DNA of 64,000 bases from Sipunculus nudus (GCA_026874595.1 CM049322.1:52913386-52977385), one strand, 5' to 3'. Counted from the stretch's first letter, positions 1 through 20,807 are shown. Program-made: numbers and translations. Notes: generated by a model not told the origin, from the letters alone.

Positions 1-489
1 GGACAATGCAATTGAGTAATAACGTGTTCTTATTTGATCCGGTACTAAATGTGGGAGCTAATTGACTATTATTGAAATATGGTTTTGCTGTGCTGTTTAA
101 CTAATCTTACCTTTGATCAAAAAGCGATTCATGCAAAAAAGTTAAATAATCTTTTCATTTTTGGCATTTCAAATCACAGCAAAATGTCAGTGTCTCATCT
201 GTGGTTTTACCTAATGTGCTGAAACCTCTTACGTGTATTGGTAATGACTTGTTCTATCATTTCCAGAAGAGTGGTGGCGCCACGTTTATTTTTGTTCGTA
301 CATTTTTCCTATATGCTTAGACTTGCAAATTGCAGCAAAGGTGTCAGTTTCTCATCTGTGGATTCATCTTGTGTCTTGGTATGTTTATTTATTCATTATT
401 TCACCTCATAAGTTTATATATCCTAACGAGTTTTTTTTGTTTGACGAAGATAGAAAGTCATCTGAGCGAAAGCGATCACTCCTTGTCCG

Positions 490-1700
490 TCATCCGTTCT
501 TATGTTTGTTATCAAGGCACAAATTATGACCATTTAACCTTGGATATTCTAACTCCACATCAACAGAGGAACTTAAATACTCTCCTTGGACACCTGAAAT
601 TAGGTCACCGCGACATATATTCCCTGAGGTAGGGGCTTGTTTGTGCACCCCAGAACAAAATTTGATTTGAAAATTTTATACCAAAGCTCCAATATCTGAA
701 TAACTGCCATGATTTTTTCCATGCATATGTATCATTATGAGTTTCATCAGTTACCCAAAGCTGATGGCACTGCCTTTATTTTTTTCTCATTTTTACAGAT
801 TTTTGTCTCCTATTTCGAGACTTCCATATGAAGCAATCCGGCTGTTAAAACGGCACAAACCGTAACCGTTAGACATAGAAACAACTTAGTCTACCTTCAG
901 GGAGGTCATAGACAAATCTCCTTGGAACACTGCAGCTAGGTCATGATGCCAGCTAACAGTCTAAAAAATGATTTTGAGTATCCAGAGTCAGACAGAGCAC
1001 AAATTGTTACCAATAGGCCTAAAATCTACAGCTGTAACATTCAGGGAGGTCCTGGGCATATCCCTTTAGAAACAAACTATGTTATGGCGACCCATATTCT
1101 GTTACCTATATTCTGCAAGAAACTGGCCAAAAGTATGATCATGAGCACCCAGTAATCAGGCAAGGCACAAAATGGTATTGTTGACCTAACATCTTGTAAT
1201 ATGACATCCAGGGACATCCATAAAGTTTTTTAATAAAAAAATTAGGTCACTGTGACCTATATTCTGTAAGCTATGGGCATAATATATACTTTTGAGTATC
1301 AGGAAAATCAGACTGGGTTGTTGGATCTGAAAATATTTGTCCTGATGTTAAGGGATGTCAATGTAGTGTATCCTTTCACACATAAAACAAGATCAATGTA
1401 ACCTATAACATGTGAGCTATGTGAAAGAACATGCTGTATATATGTCAGAAGGACAGATGTTTGACATCAGTATCTAGGAACTCCCTGGTAAAACTTTCGT
1501 GGAAACATAAGTAACATCGTTGTTGCTTATTTCCGAAAGACTATGGGCAAAAACATGATTTAAACTCTCTGAAAGTCATTCCACCCATAACTCAAGGTTT
1601 ATTATTATATATATTTTTTAACAGATTCTATCATCAATAATAAATACATTCATCACCTGTCCGTCAAATTCAGCTGAGCGTCATGACCCGTGGGTCACTT
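490..1700 (+). repeat. Diverged ~200-bp repeat array with palindromic end
   Basis: Several diverged units recur here, each with phrases like TTCAGGGAGGTC, CTCCTTGGAA and TTAGGTCACNGTGACC. The same unit appears in reverse orientation at about 27.2-27.85 kb. On the right the block ends in GCTGAGCGTCATGACCCGTG (from about 1,673), whose reverse complement borders the other array near 26,989. No open frame of note is present. This looks like one interspersed repeat family; the shared end could be an element terminus. Class unknown. Confidence 0.5.
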
Positions 1701-1869
1701 TTTAATATTGTGCTTAAACATTATGATCAAGGAAACGGAGTACGGTGTTATATGATGCTATTAATAGTGGCCTCAAATAGGACATCCCGCACACATGAAC
1801 ACATTTTGTTATTGATGTATAGAATTTAGCACAACGTAGTATTGTTATAGAGCATTTAAAACGTTATAC

Positions 1870-2436
1870 TTATAATACTGCGCACACGAACACATTCATG
1901 TGATTCTTTACTAAGATATGAAAATCTCCCGATGTTTTCAGCACATTTAGTAACATTCTAAATATGGCAAACGAACCTTGAAACTGGTTTTGATATACGC
2001 AGACTAGAAACCATTCGGGTAATTTAATTTTCCTTGGACCGACTGGAAACCAATATGTGATGTGCGAATATGGAATTGGGCCTACATGTAAAATCATATA
2101 ATATGTGCTATTTATCATAGTATATTGTTTGGCAATACCAGATATTTGATTTTCTGTTAACAGGTGCTTTTTAGGCAGTGTTCTGTGCCAGTTAGACAGT
2201 GTTCGTATGTAATGAACAACATAAAGAAAAGCAATCGCAATCAATAAGTAAAGGCTTTGATACTGATTAGTAAAAACACCAATATATTCTGGAGAACATG
2301 GCTGATAACGTTGTGATAAAACATTAAATGTTCTGTGGTCTAGAGGACCCAATGCTGTGAGATAGTTAGACCAAATCTCAACCATCAACAGGCAACGCTC
2401 TGCAGGCTTAATGAGGAGTCCAAGTCCAATGTCCAT
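1870..2436 (-). CDS. Orphan 188-residue open reading frame
   Basis: An uninterrupted ATG-initiated frame of 188 codons stands out in AT-rich sequence where frames this long are rare. The product has one strongly hydrophobic segment around residues 63-80 (YLLIAIAFLYVV), many Tyr and Trp, and a repeated PVGP/VGPIP-like loop near residues 120-135. I do not recognise a family. No splice sites or promoter were convincingly identified around it, and no neighbouring gene gives context. It may be an exon of a membrane protein, a retrotransposed fragment or a chance frame; I lean only weakly toward a real coding segment. Confidence 0.3.
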   Translation of the reverse strand: MDIGLGLLIKPAERCLLMVEIWSNYLTALGPLDHRTFNVLSQRYQPCSPEYIGVFTNQYQSLYLLIAIAFLYVVHYIRTLSNWHRTLPKKHLLTENQISGIAKQYTMINSTYYMILHVGPIPYSHITYWFPVGPRKIKLPEWFLVCVYQNQFQGSFAIFRMLLNVLKTSGDFHILVKNHMNVFVCAVL

Positions 2437-9480
<7,044 letters not shown>

Positions 9481-9482
9481 AG

Positions 9483-9545
9483 GACGTCGCCTAGCGGTTA
9501 TAGCTTTGGACATCGGAGTTGTAGGTCTCCACTACGAACCCCGTC
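9483..9545 (+). repeat. tRNA-derived SINE-like fragment
   Basis: The segment has an A-box-like CTAGCGGTTATAGC and, about 35 nt later, a degraded B-box-like CACTACGAACCCCGT. This is the layout of the tRNA-related head of a SINE. A proper cloverleaf cannot be drawn, so it is not a functional tRNA. The neighbours are non-coding. Confidence 0.45.
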
Positions 9546-12500
9546 GATGTGTCAATGGCATAATGGTGAAATTTCACCAGAAACAAAGAGATTCCCTCTA
9601 ATGTCTTAACGTTAGGATATGACTTCTGTTTATAAGATACCGTTTTTCTCGTATGGATAAACTAATTATCATAGAAAGTGATACCATTAGGTCTAGATCT
9701 ACCCTTATCAAAAGCCTACAGCACGATGTTGTTACCTTCTAAATGTGTACTTGGTCTGTGTTCATGTAAGCAAAGAGTCTAAAAGCTGCAGCATCACCTC
9801 ATAGTAAAAGAGGTATTGGATCTATACACCTGACAGGTGCGAGCTTTAACCCTCTGTGTGTATTTTGACATGCACGCATTTAGTCCTAAATAAAATTTAT
9901 TAACAATAAAATTTATTGTCCTTACTTTTTGTTTGGAGGCTGGATACCTGGGGAGGTGGGGTGGGGGTAAGGGGAATTAAAGCGGGTTTTTTTACATCGT
10001 CTCTAGAGGAAGAGGAAGTGGGCTGGTCATAGTCTGTATTGTGCTCTTCATATTTTCTCAGCAACAAAGCCTCATGATAAACCGCCAGGACTTATTCTCT
10101 TCTGAGATAAATGATATTTACCCTGTTAAAATTCTTAAAATCATAGGTATCAGTGGGGTGCTTTTGTTGGAACATGATAGCTCACAACAACCTCGTTTTC
10201 GGCTTGAATGCAAGTACATTATTGTTGCTGTGGCATTGCCAATTGATATTGTTACTTCACAAACGGCATCCATACTTGTATGTACTTATATGTACTAAAC
10301 TGTCCTTATATATTTGCGATTATTGTGCAAATTATTTTTATGTACTGATCTGTATTGAGTAGCCTTTTTTTACAATATACACGTGTAAATGGTGTATAAA
10401 TGTGTAAAATAATACGAGTATGCCAAAGAATATTGGATATAATATTTAACGTCCTTAATTGACGGGGAATTACATATATGTAAAATAACACAAACTTAGC
10501 GGAATGACCAATCGAAAAAATATATTCTTCACTTCGATATTCATCCCGGCTAAAATCCATACAGGCCTTCAGCATTAAAGATACGAAAGGACTGGGTTGT
10601 TAAATTAATTTTTGTTTACCTTTTACGATATCAATAAAACCAAACATATATGTTTGGGTTCAATTTCATCAGAAATATTACTTCTGTTTCAATTAATTAT
10701 TTTTTTTACAAAAGAATATAGCCGAAACCTCCAAAATAGTTGTTTATGAACATGGATGAACATGTTGAAAGCCATGGATATGATTTCCTTATAGTGTTAT
10801 ACAAAAGGCATAACTTAAACTTAAATAATTGCATTATTTTGGGCAGGCGTTGCTCATTGTGTATGTAACAAACGAGACCTTACAAAATGAGCACCACGAG
10901 TATAGTTTAGTACCCGGCTGGCGACTCACCTTAACCAAACAGTCATAGAAGTTGGAGCATTTGACATACTATTCAATTGGGTACTTGAAAAGGCAGATTG
11001 TAACTCATTCAGGCTTAGGAACGATAAAATATGGATACGTTTAACATTTCAATAAGCGGAAAATCTAAAGAAACTTTATAATTAGAGTATAACATTTAAT
11101 ATTCAAAAAGTTTACCTAAATATACAATCAAAATACAGCCACGCTGTTTCCCGCATTTGAATCACAACAAAGTGTAATTAACGTCATATGAATTAAAAAG
11201 ATATATATATGTAATATATCTCTGTTTCTACTCTAAACTTGACTTAGATACCTTGGTATATATCTCGGGAATATTTGATATTAATGATTAATAATGAATA
11301 ACAAAATATCTGTAAAAGATTTTTTTTTGTAATAGTTATTCAGTTTATAACAGAAATTTTTTTTAATGTGAGCTTTTGTTGGTTGTATAATATAACACTC
11401 GCCACAAAACGGTAATATATTTTACTTTTACCTGTCCCCCATGTTTGACAAGTTGCCATTCAATCCTGGGTGAAGAGGGGGCACCATTTTGGTAAATACA
11501 TTGGCTGGAAATCATAGCGTTAGAACGCGGTCAGTTCGGAATCGAACCCACATCCTTTCGGTCACGAATCCGTCGCACTAACCATAATGCCAAAATATTC
11601 CACGCTATATATGAGTTTGTGCATACATATGAAAATATCTTCACAAGAGTGATGCATTTGCTGCCAGTCCATGCTTATTCGCATATACACATTTACACGC
11701 GTACGCACAAATTATATTCGAACCCTTGACCTTTTAGGCATATTAATAAAAGATGACTCATTAATGATGACTCATGAATGACAGAACCGGAGGATGTTTT
11801 CATGAGTGCAAAGGCAAATTTCAAGAAAACGAATGAGTGTCAAGGTTTAAAGTGCTTTATTTTGATGTTTTAACTGCCGTTATGGCTATGTAACTGGAAA
11901 ACTATGGTGTTATTCCTGGAAAAGATATATTAATATATCGACTACCAGTGATTTTATGTATTACATACACTGCAGTAGAATGGGTAAAATACAGTCCTAT
12001 ACAAAGTTCAGATAGCATTGTTAATGATAGTACGAGTGACATATAATTAAAATGACTATTTTTTTGTCATCAAAGATATATTCTGTATATAATTTTCTTT
12101 TGCTAAAGGAAAGTGCATGTGCAAGTATCTGAATCTCAATCAGAAATTTCTTCCGAAACATTTCTAATCAGTATCACGCTTTTAAGTGTATTAGGCTCAC
12201 ACTCAGTCGCACAAAACCAAGCACGTCGGATATTTAAGCAATACCAATTTTATTAAAATTATATGTGAAAAATGAAACGACATCATCCCAAATTGTGCAC
12301 AGCCAGATTTAATAAAACATATCCAGTGTGATAAAAATCGACATAAACAGTAATGATTTCTTAAATGACCCTAACAGTTGAAACATAGTCCTTGTAAAAG
12401 ATAAATCTTTGACTATTAAATTCTATGCATTATCATTCTTCTATACTACTCTGAATGTTTCATTTCGTTCCCTTTTCCATTGGAATCAAATGCATTGTTA

Positions 12501-13084
12501 CCCTTGAATATAATAAAATACCAAAATCATTTTAGATTTTCTGTATAAATGTGACATGGAGATTTCAAATAGTGTTGTTGAACAAGTAAACGTGACAAGC
12601 TGCATTGTTCTTCTGCTGAGAATAAAATGATCAGCTGGATGGTTTGCGTCGGCAGGTAAATAGGCTTAGTCTCATGGTTGTGCGCCGGTAGGTAAATATG
12701 ACCAGCTGGATGTTTATGCGACGGCAAGACAACACGATCGGGTCATTGATGGTGCTGACGAAAAATGACTGTATGGTTTATAAGGTCTTTTTGTTATTAT
12801 TGTGCTTCCATTGGATAAAATTATTAGCTACATGATAGGGCAGTAACGGGTCTAGGAACCAATACATAGAGTACATTCCATAGAGTAACCAATCCCGATA
12901 AAACTTCTGAGGATACAACGATCAGCCACTGATGGTATAAGCAGGAATATAGCGAATATCTCTATAATTGTACAGCAGGGCATATATTGATCAATGCAAT
13001 GGCATAGGAACACAGTAAGTAGTCTAAATTCGGAGGCAGCTAGGGTATAGATATGATATTTTAACGTTACTTCATATTTTACTT
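9546..13084. other. Non-coding stretch with a second SINE-like head
   Basis: No gene recognised. On the minus strand at about 11,518-11,590 there is another tRNA-like pair: GGTTAGTGCGACGG followed by GTGGGTTCGATTCC, again suggesting a SINE head. A near-duplicate phrase (CAGCTGGATG..TGCG.CGGCA) recurs at about 12,630 and 12,700. The rest is AT-rich and featureless to my reading. Confidence 0.5.
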
Positions 13085-14301
13085 TCATGTAGGTTTCAAA
13101 GTGATGGTCTTGCTTGTGTTTTTATATCTACAATTAAGCCTATCTCTAGTGCGTATGGTATTTTTGATGTCTTTTATCCTGGGTCTATCCTTTGAATGTA
13201 TTTTAACAGTGTGACACGGTATGTATTCATTGGCTAATTGAAGTACGAGGTCTATCCAGCTTTCTGCAGCATAGTTCACATCATCTATTTCTTCGGGTAT
13301 TTCCCTAAATGGAATGTCATCAATGGCTGTGTTGAGCCCTTCAATGTCTGCTTCCTGGTATTTCAAGATTTCAACTGTATATGTTTTTTTTTTTTCAAAT
13401 ATTCTTTAACGGTTTATGTTACAGTATATCACAGCATGGTGTGATGTGCCTAAGAGTGGTAGGGTTCCTGATTTTGTAACACTTCCAGGTGTGCTTGTGA
13501 AATAAAATATCTATGAAATTCGCCGAGGTTTTTTTTTCAAGTAAGTTGGATCGTTGTTTAGTTGGACTAGTTGTCAATCAGATCCAGATGCTTAAGTTCA
13601 CTGTATATGTGAATACTTTTCCATAAAGTACATCGATCGTTTAAGTCTCCCAATATATAGACACCGTCGTTGTTTTTATTCATAGCCGCATGGATTGTAT
13701 CCTGTAGGTTATTCACAAACTCATTTGCTTGGGGTCTGGTCATACTTGGTGGTCTGTAGCATATTGCTACCAGGACTGGTCTGGGTTTCAGACACACTTC
13801 AATCCATATCAGTTCTGATTATTTGTTTTCAAGATCATTTCTTCTCTTGCAATGCAGTGAAGTGTGCATATAGATAAAAAAAGCTCCGCCTCCTCTAATT
13901 TATTTGTCCTTGTGATATACATTTCAGTTCGATAGTTCAATTTCTTCATCAGTTAAAGAGTTTGTAAGCCATGTTCGCTTATACCTATCATTTTCAAATT
14001 TATGCTGATGATACAAGACAATTTGTAGCTGATCTGGTTTGGAGTTTGCTTGAGTTCTTTAAAGAAGTGTTTAAAAATTTTGAGATCCATGATACTTTTA
14101 TTGGTACTATTCGCTCCGGTTTCTCTTAGGATTTGGTCCTGATTTGACAGCCCCTTTCTTGACCCCATCAACAAGATCGGGACTCTGGTGAAAGTTGTTC
14201 CTATCCTTCTCGTCGTTTTCTTTCGTGTTGCCTTCGTGTTTAATCGTTTGATGCTGATTTTTCCGGTAATGTAACGCTGTAATAATTGTTTTCACGGACA
14301 T
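13085..14301 (-). mobile_element. Degraded non-LTR retrotransposon (endonuclease region)
   Basis: Read on the minus strand, broken frames line up as parts of one LINE. At 14.3-13.95 kb a fragment contains IGISEHGLQTL, resembling the ISETWL region of an apurinic-type endonuclease. At 13,797-13,567 a frame has VAICYRPP and then VYILGDLNDRCTLW, matching the endonuclease strand that carries GDFN. At 13,366-13,085 a frame resembles the linker before reverse transcriptase (acidic IDDVNYAAE, then KDRPRIKD). Stops and frameshifts separate the pieces, and no reverse transcriptase follows. This is a dead, 3'-truncated copy. Confidence 0.7.
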
Positions 14302-15199
14302 CGTTCTAAAAAATTCAAATTATTTGGAGGTGGCGTGAGCACTGGGCGTCAGTTATATATTGGGTGGTGCGTAACGCGGTCGATTGTTTACAGGTTGACA
14401 ACGTGGGTCCGGTTTTTGTGAAAACGTTTCGCTTTGTTTTTCTTGAGAAATACTATATGACATTTCTTAAAATTTCTCTTATCAAAGCGAAGTTTATTAT
14501 AACATCGTTTACACGTTTTTGGTAATCATGTGGTGGTAATTAGAAAATTACGTCAAACTACGCGCCTACACTAATCCAAAGTTGGTCGACTTTTTTACTG
14601 GGCCCCGTATGTTACACAAAAGTTTATAAAGGGGGAAAGATTGGGTAGATCCAGGACTCTAACCCATGTCGGGTGCGAACATATCCGTACATATCCTTAG
14701 CGCATTTATAGAAAAACAGGCTTCACCAGTGAAACATTCTGGTATGTTTCATCTGCTCCCCGAAACAATATATATATAAATTATGCTGAACAGCCTGTAA
14801 GTCACCTTTCACTCATGGTCATTTTCCTTATTGATTGGCCAATGATGATCAGAATACTGTTAAACAGAAGCTAAAAGCTGGTGTAATTAGTGGTATGCTT
14901 TTACCGTTTTAGTTACGATTAATGTCGAGAAGAACTAGAGTCCATTGTTTTGGTCCAGCTACTTACAGAATTTCCAATTGGACATTTCATTCAATAATAA
15001 ATACAGCAGAATACTAGAGTAACACATTTAGTTCTTCTTATATAATGTATAAATCATCATCAAATATGAAATCAAAACACATTCTAATATTGCCTATTAA
15101 AAAATCTTCTGGAAAAACGTGGTATTCAGTCAAAATAAAAAGTTAATTGGATTCTAGATTTAGTTTCGTCAACCATTTTCTTTGTTCGATTTATTTTAG
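14302..15199. other. Intergenic or intronic DNA before the ILEI exon
   Basis: AT-rich with no recognised coding sequence. It ends in a pyrimidine-rich tract and TTTATTTTAG, which is the splice acceptor of the following exon. The upstream exon or exons of that gene, expected to start with a signal peptide and end in phase 1, were not found here. Confidence 0.5.
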
Positions 15200-15715
15200 A
15201 ATGTTTGACGGTGACAACGCCATATTGCTTGATACAACTAGAAAGCTATGGTCTTGAGGATCCAGCCTACGAAACATGGAAGTCAGCGATTTTTATTAAC
15301 GGGGAAAAGATGGATGTCAAGCAGTTCAAGCATGAGGGCACCTGGTACGTAAAGCAGCGCGGGGTAAAAATTGCCATACTCAAAATGTCAGATAACGCTT
15401 GTCACGTGACGTTCAAGGGGGCGTATGATACATTTGATTACCCTGATGCATCGATGGCTCTAAGAAATCGGTTGCTCAGCCTCTCTACCGGCACACTGGT
15501 TGTTGCTATCACAGAGGACGCTTTTACAGTAAGACTTATAAACGCCGTCGACACCCTCGGAAAGCTGGGTATCCAGATCTCGCTTGGAAATTACCGATCT
15601 AAGTGGTACCGTTCGTCGGCAGTTTGGGTAGCAGTTGTTGGCCATCCAGCTCTAACTCAAGCGGTTCAACTCCCAAGAGGACATGGACCTGCCGTCTTAA
15701 CCGTTGACCTACTTG
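15200..15715 (+). CDS. ILEI/FAM3-like domain exon, gene copy 1
   Basis: This internal exon lies between a TTTATTTTAG acceptor and a GTGAGT donor at 15,716. Both flanking introns are phase 1, so the exon is a symmetric 1-1 domain module. The product matches the interleukin-like EMT inducer (ILEI/FAM3) fold: WKSAIFING, then VKIAIL, a YDTF strand, LLSLSTGTLVVAITEDAF (the conserved GxxVxxxxxDxA core) and LGKLGI, ending in a W-rich SSAVWVAVVGHP strand. In animals this domain occurs in secreted cytokine-like and extracellular-matrix proteins. The split codon joins cleanly to the PAN exon at 17,015. A diverged duplicate lies at 34,404. The domain call is fairly sure; ligand and role are unknown. Confidence 0.75.
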
Positions 15716-17014
15716 GTGAGTAGAATGCAGGGTCTTCGGTGTTGTAATTCGCTTACTGGATGTATGGTTCATATTCCTGTCAACATCTGTGCTCGTTGAT
15801 GCACCAATGGCACCAAAATGTGGTGATAGATATTAAATGTTCAAACTCGAAAGTTCCTTTAATCATAGTAGCATATTGAGGAATGTAGGAAAATATACGC
15901 ATGTAAAGCACCGGTGCCTAGAGAACCAGTGGTTTAGTAAAACATATAATATAGTGTTTTAATCCTATCACAAAAGTATACCACTACGTCTTTGAATATC
16001 TCTGTATGTATGTATGTATGTTTGTATATATATATATGTAAAGTGGAAGAGTGACTCCTTTTAGATCGAATAATTTATTTGTTGTCATATATTTGTCACT
16101 CAAATATATTAAGGAATAATTTTATTAACGGCTGGAAAATATTTGAGATCACTGTATATTTTTAAGATTCCCAGATTGTGTAACTAAACGCCACGAACAG
16201 CCGACACCTTGCTGAAAATGTATCAGGAGGAAAACGTTATACCTATATTTTATTTGGTAGTTTTGCTGTGATTATACCATTGCAATATTAGGCTATAAAA
16301 ATAGTATTGTCACTTTGACAGTCACTTAAGTGAGAACATAATGCTGTGCACAGTGCCGCATTTGTATGATTTTTGAGACTGTTAATAACCGTTAGTCTAT
16401 AAATTTTAAATATCATACACATCGGATTGTAGAAGGTTGTAACACTATCTCGGCTGACTGAGAGTCATCTCAGCTATAGCAATTACACTTCCTCCTCCAT
16501 CCGTTCGTCTGTCCATCCGTAAATCCGTCCTTTTGAGTAAGGCACTTGTAACTGGATCACTTGGACGTATATTCTAAGAGTTACAAGGTCCTGATTATTC
16601 ACGTCAGAATAATTAAAAAAACTGATACAGAAACTCCAGTATCTCAATAACTATGTTTTTGATTGCCATGATTATTGCCTTACATAATTAACATTGATAG
16701 TTTCATCGTTTCATGAAAACTAGTGGTGTTTTATATATTTCTGTCTGATTTTTCCGTCAGTTTTTGAGACTACCAAATAACAGTAATGATGTCTGCTTCT
16801 CAGATGTGGTTTCATCTGGTGCCCTGAAATACAGTGTGCTTATTGAGTATAAATTATTTCATTAGTTACTAAAGACTTACGTTATAGATGTGTTAAGTTA
16901 ACACTGTTAACTCTTATCACCGTGTATTATATATGGTGTAGCACAGTACTGATTCACCATTCAGTTAATGAGAGATATATTATGCTTTAGATTAATTTGA
17001 ATAATTCATTACAG
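15716..17014 (+). other. Intron between ILEI and PAN exons
   Basis: A phase-1 intron of about 1.3 kb with GT-AG ends. The first ~600 nt are homologous to the sequence after the second ILEI exon (34,911 onward), showing that the duplication included the intron. At about 16,440-16,830 it carries an interspersed repeat with CCATCCGTTCGTCTGTCCATCC and a segment similar to 660-840, so repeats have inserted or were shared. Confidence 0.6.
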
Positions 17015-17286
17015 AAAACACCTGTAAAATGACAAGTACCGGACGTTTCAACCTAATTCCTGAGAGTGAGTTCGTTGGAGCGGAGCCTGCCCTAATTCTG
17101 ACAGACAAGACCAAGACCGAGTGCATCATGAAATGTCTTCAGATCTCAGCATGCATGACCATCAACGTCATCGAGCAGCCAGGGGGGAGGCTTTGCCAAC
17201 TGTTCAAGGCACGACGTGGATACAAGAATGCGAATATCCAAGAAAGTGCTGACACTTCAACCTTAGAATTAATCGAGTGCCCTTAA
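17015..17286 (+). CDS. PAN/Apple domain terminal exon, gene copy 1
   Basis: The exon follows the acceptor ATTCATTACAG and ends with a TAA at 17,284-17,286. The spliced codon formed with the ILEI exon (1 + 2 nt) keeps the frame open, so the two exons belong to one transcript. The product has the PAN/Apple cysteine pattern: an early Cys, a central ECIMKCLQISAC helix, then RLCQLF and a late Cys near the end. PAN modules bind proteins or carbohydrates outside the cell. The gene therefore encodes a secreted ILEI-PAN protein; the first exon was not located. I saw no counterpart after copy 2. Confidence 0.7.
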
Positions 17287-18786
17287 AGACCATTACCTTC
17301 TTATGCTGTTCGTTTCTCACCAGAAAAAAACGCATACATGCATCTAAAACAATCAAAGAAATTGCGAATGGATTTCGAAACAGCATTATAGAGCAACATG
17401 TGATGATATATATAAATGCATATATGAATATATAAATATATTAAGATGAATGAATGAGGCACATAATACCATAAAGGCATATATAATACAATAAAAATAT
17501 CATATATATTAAACTCGTTTAGCAATTTAATATTTAACAAGAATATTTACTTTTGATATTTGAATCCAGAAAGTAAAATTTAAAACATAGGGAGGTCATT
17601 TACACTCTATTTGTAGACATACAAAGAATCGGAGATTGTATCCATACATATGTGTACCTACATATACATACATTAATGTATATACAAACATTGTATATGT
17701 GTAAAAAGATCGACGTGAGCCTTGTTTAGCTTATGCGACTTTCAAATTTGTGTGAAATATCCACACATCACTATAAGGAAACCTGTACCACTGAGGGTAC
17801 TACTAAATAAACACTGCTCGACCCAGCACCGGAAGAGCCCATATCAAACGTAGTATCCCGCAGGTGGTCTACATGGCATACATGCAAAATGAAATCCAAC
17901 AGGTTTGAATGTAACTGTTAAATATAAACAAATAAACGAAAAAAAAAAATAGTGGAAATAATTATAATAATAAAAGATTGTTCTATAGAGTATTATTCGA
18001 TTACCAAAAAAATAACAAAATAGCTTGTCAACGCTGCATAAACATTAGATAACTAATAAAAGGAAGGAGTGTGCTTTTGTGGCAGTTAAATTTATTGGTC
18101 GTGACTGGTGATGTTACTCCTACAAATATCCCGTTAGAAAAAGAACATAAGACCTTCATAGTGAAGAAAAAAAAACAATACATTGATTAAAAAGAACATG
18201 TATTTTTATATATTATATGAGCTATGTGGTGGAACATGATGCCTTTAAGTCAGAAAACAGAAGTTGAAGCAGTGTGGTATCAGCACCTATGGAGTTCCAG
18301 GTAAAATCTTCGTGAAAAAATAACCAGTGAAAGAACTACAAAACACAAACAAATAATAACAATCTGTGACAAATAATAGTACAATAATATACAGCTAGAG
18401 CAAATAAATAAATGTTGTCGGACAATAGTCCTCAGAGGGCCCCGCATTTCTGGTAGTGCTGGACCAGTTTACAAATGGGTAAAATGTCTAGTTTATAGTT
18501 TTAAGATATGACAAACAGAAACAGGTGTTTATTAATATTCACGAGGGAACAAAAATCTTAATAGTTCTTGTTGAGATAACGCACGCGAAAAAAAATCATT
18601 GGTTGTGCTCTGGCGGCATATAGGAATTTTGACAGGTCTGATATGCAATAGGACGGCCACTGACGGACGGACTGGAGGAAGAGGAAGGACGGATGGACGG
18701 ATGGACAGAAGGACTATCACAATGATCACCATAGGGTTGTCTGAATCTCTTCAAGAGGGCCCTAATAATATGTGATGACGTCATAC

Positions 18787-18823
<37 letters not shown>

Positions 18824-20807
18824 TCTGTTTCCACTCCATCTACCTGACAGAGAAGGCATGACAAATCCCATCCCTGAGAAAGATTTGTGATCATATGAAG
18901 GGATTTGAAGATTATTTTGTATATATATTAAAGCCAATATATATGTATATAAGACATATATAATAATTATCAAGTTTATAACAGAAACTACTTTGTTTAA
19001 TGTTATAATTTTTTCCCATGAAAGATAAGTGTGGTTTTCATGAAAAATTATTTTATAAATGTAATGGCTACTTTCTTTTTGTTTTAGAATACAAGTAAAC
19101 TGTATAATGATATTAAAATCCTACAAAAACACATGGGATTATAAATTAATATCATGGTAAACTTTTGTTTGATTCAAATGTTATTTTCTGTCTGCGAAGA
19201 CATGTTGAATATATAATGTTCATTATTTATATGCGCATGACATATCGAAGTGTCAAAAAATCTGAGATATCGTTAGGAAAACACTGTGAGGAAAGAAAAC
19301 GTAGTGATGAGGCATATTTAGAGAACACAACAGCAGTCGACTGGTTGACACATTTTGGGATACCAAATATACAGTCTGAGAGACAGATCGAGGTGCTCAG
19401 ATTCTAGTGCGAATGTGGATATTATTTTAAACAATTCGATGAATGAATTTAAAGTACGTAGAGCATGTGGGCCTGATGCATTTAGAATGAGACCAAAACC
19501 ATTTAAGAGTCAAGGTGAAACATGCCCAGCTTTGGAAAATATAAATGAGCATACGATAACACCGCTCCCAAGAATATGCCGATTGAACATGTTTTCATCA
19601 AATGTTTACTGAAAAACAATGCATCCAATTAGAATCCTGTTTTATTCAGTTGCAGCCTCAAACCTCAGTACTTCAGGCCAAAATCAGTCAACGAATAGCT
19701 GACCCTTATATCTAAACTCAGATTAAGTCTCCGTAATTGCCCTTGTCCATGAGAATGCGCACTAAGAGTAATGATCGCCTGCTTCGATTGGACCAGCGAA
19801 TCTGCACTGTATGATTTGTCAATAGGAATAAAAAAAAATGCCGGACAATCCCGCATGATCCTCACCGTAAAATGTATGATTTTTTTTTTACATTAAATCA
19901 TCTGATAAAAAAAACTTAATACATTCTTTTTCGTCGATATTATGTACGCGAACATTCAGTGTCAGCTTTACACGACAGGTGGCGTGGGTCTAAAAGGTTA
20001 ATTTAAAAGCTGCCGTTGAATACTTGTTGAATTTCTTTATATACTGCCCGGCAAACACGAAACCTGAAATGTGCTACCTTTATAACATATGGATCTATAT
20101 TCTATGTAATAATTGTTCTATAGTTGGCAGGACCAATCAGATAATTGTCAGGCACAAGGTGTTCGACCACACATATTATAATTTGTCATTTATCTTTGCT
20201 TTTAAAGTGATAAACAGTTCAATATTTCAATTTTATCACATTTACAACACGCCCTGCATTGTCATCAGTTATAGGTGGCAGTAAAACATTCTATGTATCA
20301 TTCTATGATACCCCTCTATTTTGATTCGCTCCTGCTTTCTAAACTTCAACAAAAGGGGGCGCCAGTTTATTTTACTAAGTAATTCAAACAACTGATCATT
20401 CGCAAAATAAAATCAATATACAGACGTGTCCCTGTGTTTAAGTAAAATGCATGTTTCTTGGACTTACATTTCAATGTGATCCAACAATTTGTCAACCGAG
20501 GTTTTATGTTGTAATTAAAATGTTTACTTTTCTAATTAGATTGACATGTAAGATCATTTTCTCCTTGGATTTACCGTTTAATCGACCTCATTCTTGATTT
20601 TGAATTCATAAAAATATAAATTATTCACGTTGGAATATAAATATTTGCAAAGTAGAAAATACTTAGTCTTCTTGTAGCCTACACACGTAAGAATGGTTGG
20701 TGGGAGATATTATTGCAAGAAACGTTACGGTCCTGTCCGATTTGTCATCGCTTGTTGAAGTACAGAATAACTAATGAAGAGATTCTACGAGTGCCTGGTT
20801 GCTTGAA
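17287..20807. other. Non-coding stretch with interspersed repeats
   Basis: No convincing gene. At about 18,620-18,770 lies a GGAC/GGAT-rich dispersed repeat (GGACGGATGGACGGATGGAC) followed by CTTCAAGAGGGCCC and a TA tract at 18,786-18,822. Two overlapping short plus frames at 19,165-19,612 have protein-like composition but no splice or start support, so they are not called. Confidence 0.5.

Noticed and set aside
19165-19612. Two overlapping plus frames with protein-like composition
   Set aside because: No splice sites, starts or recognisable motifs, and the frames overlap, so at most one could be real.
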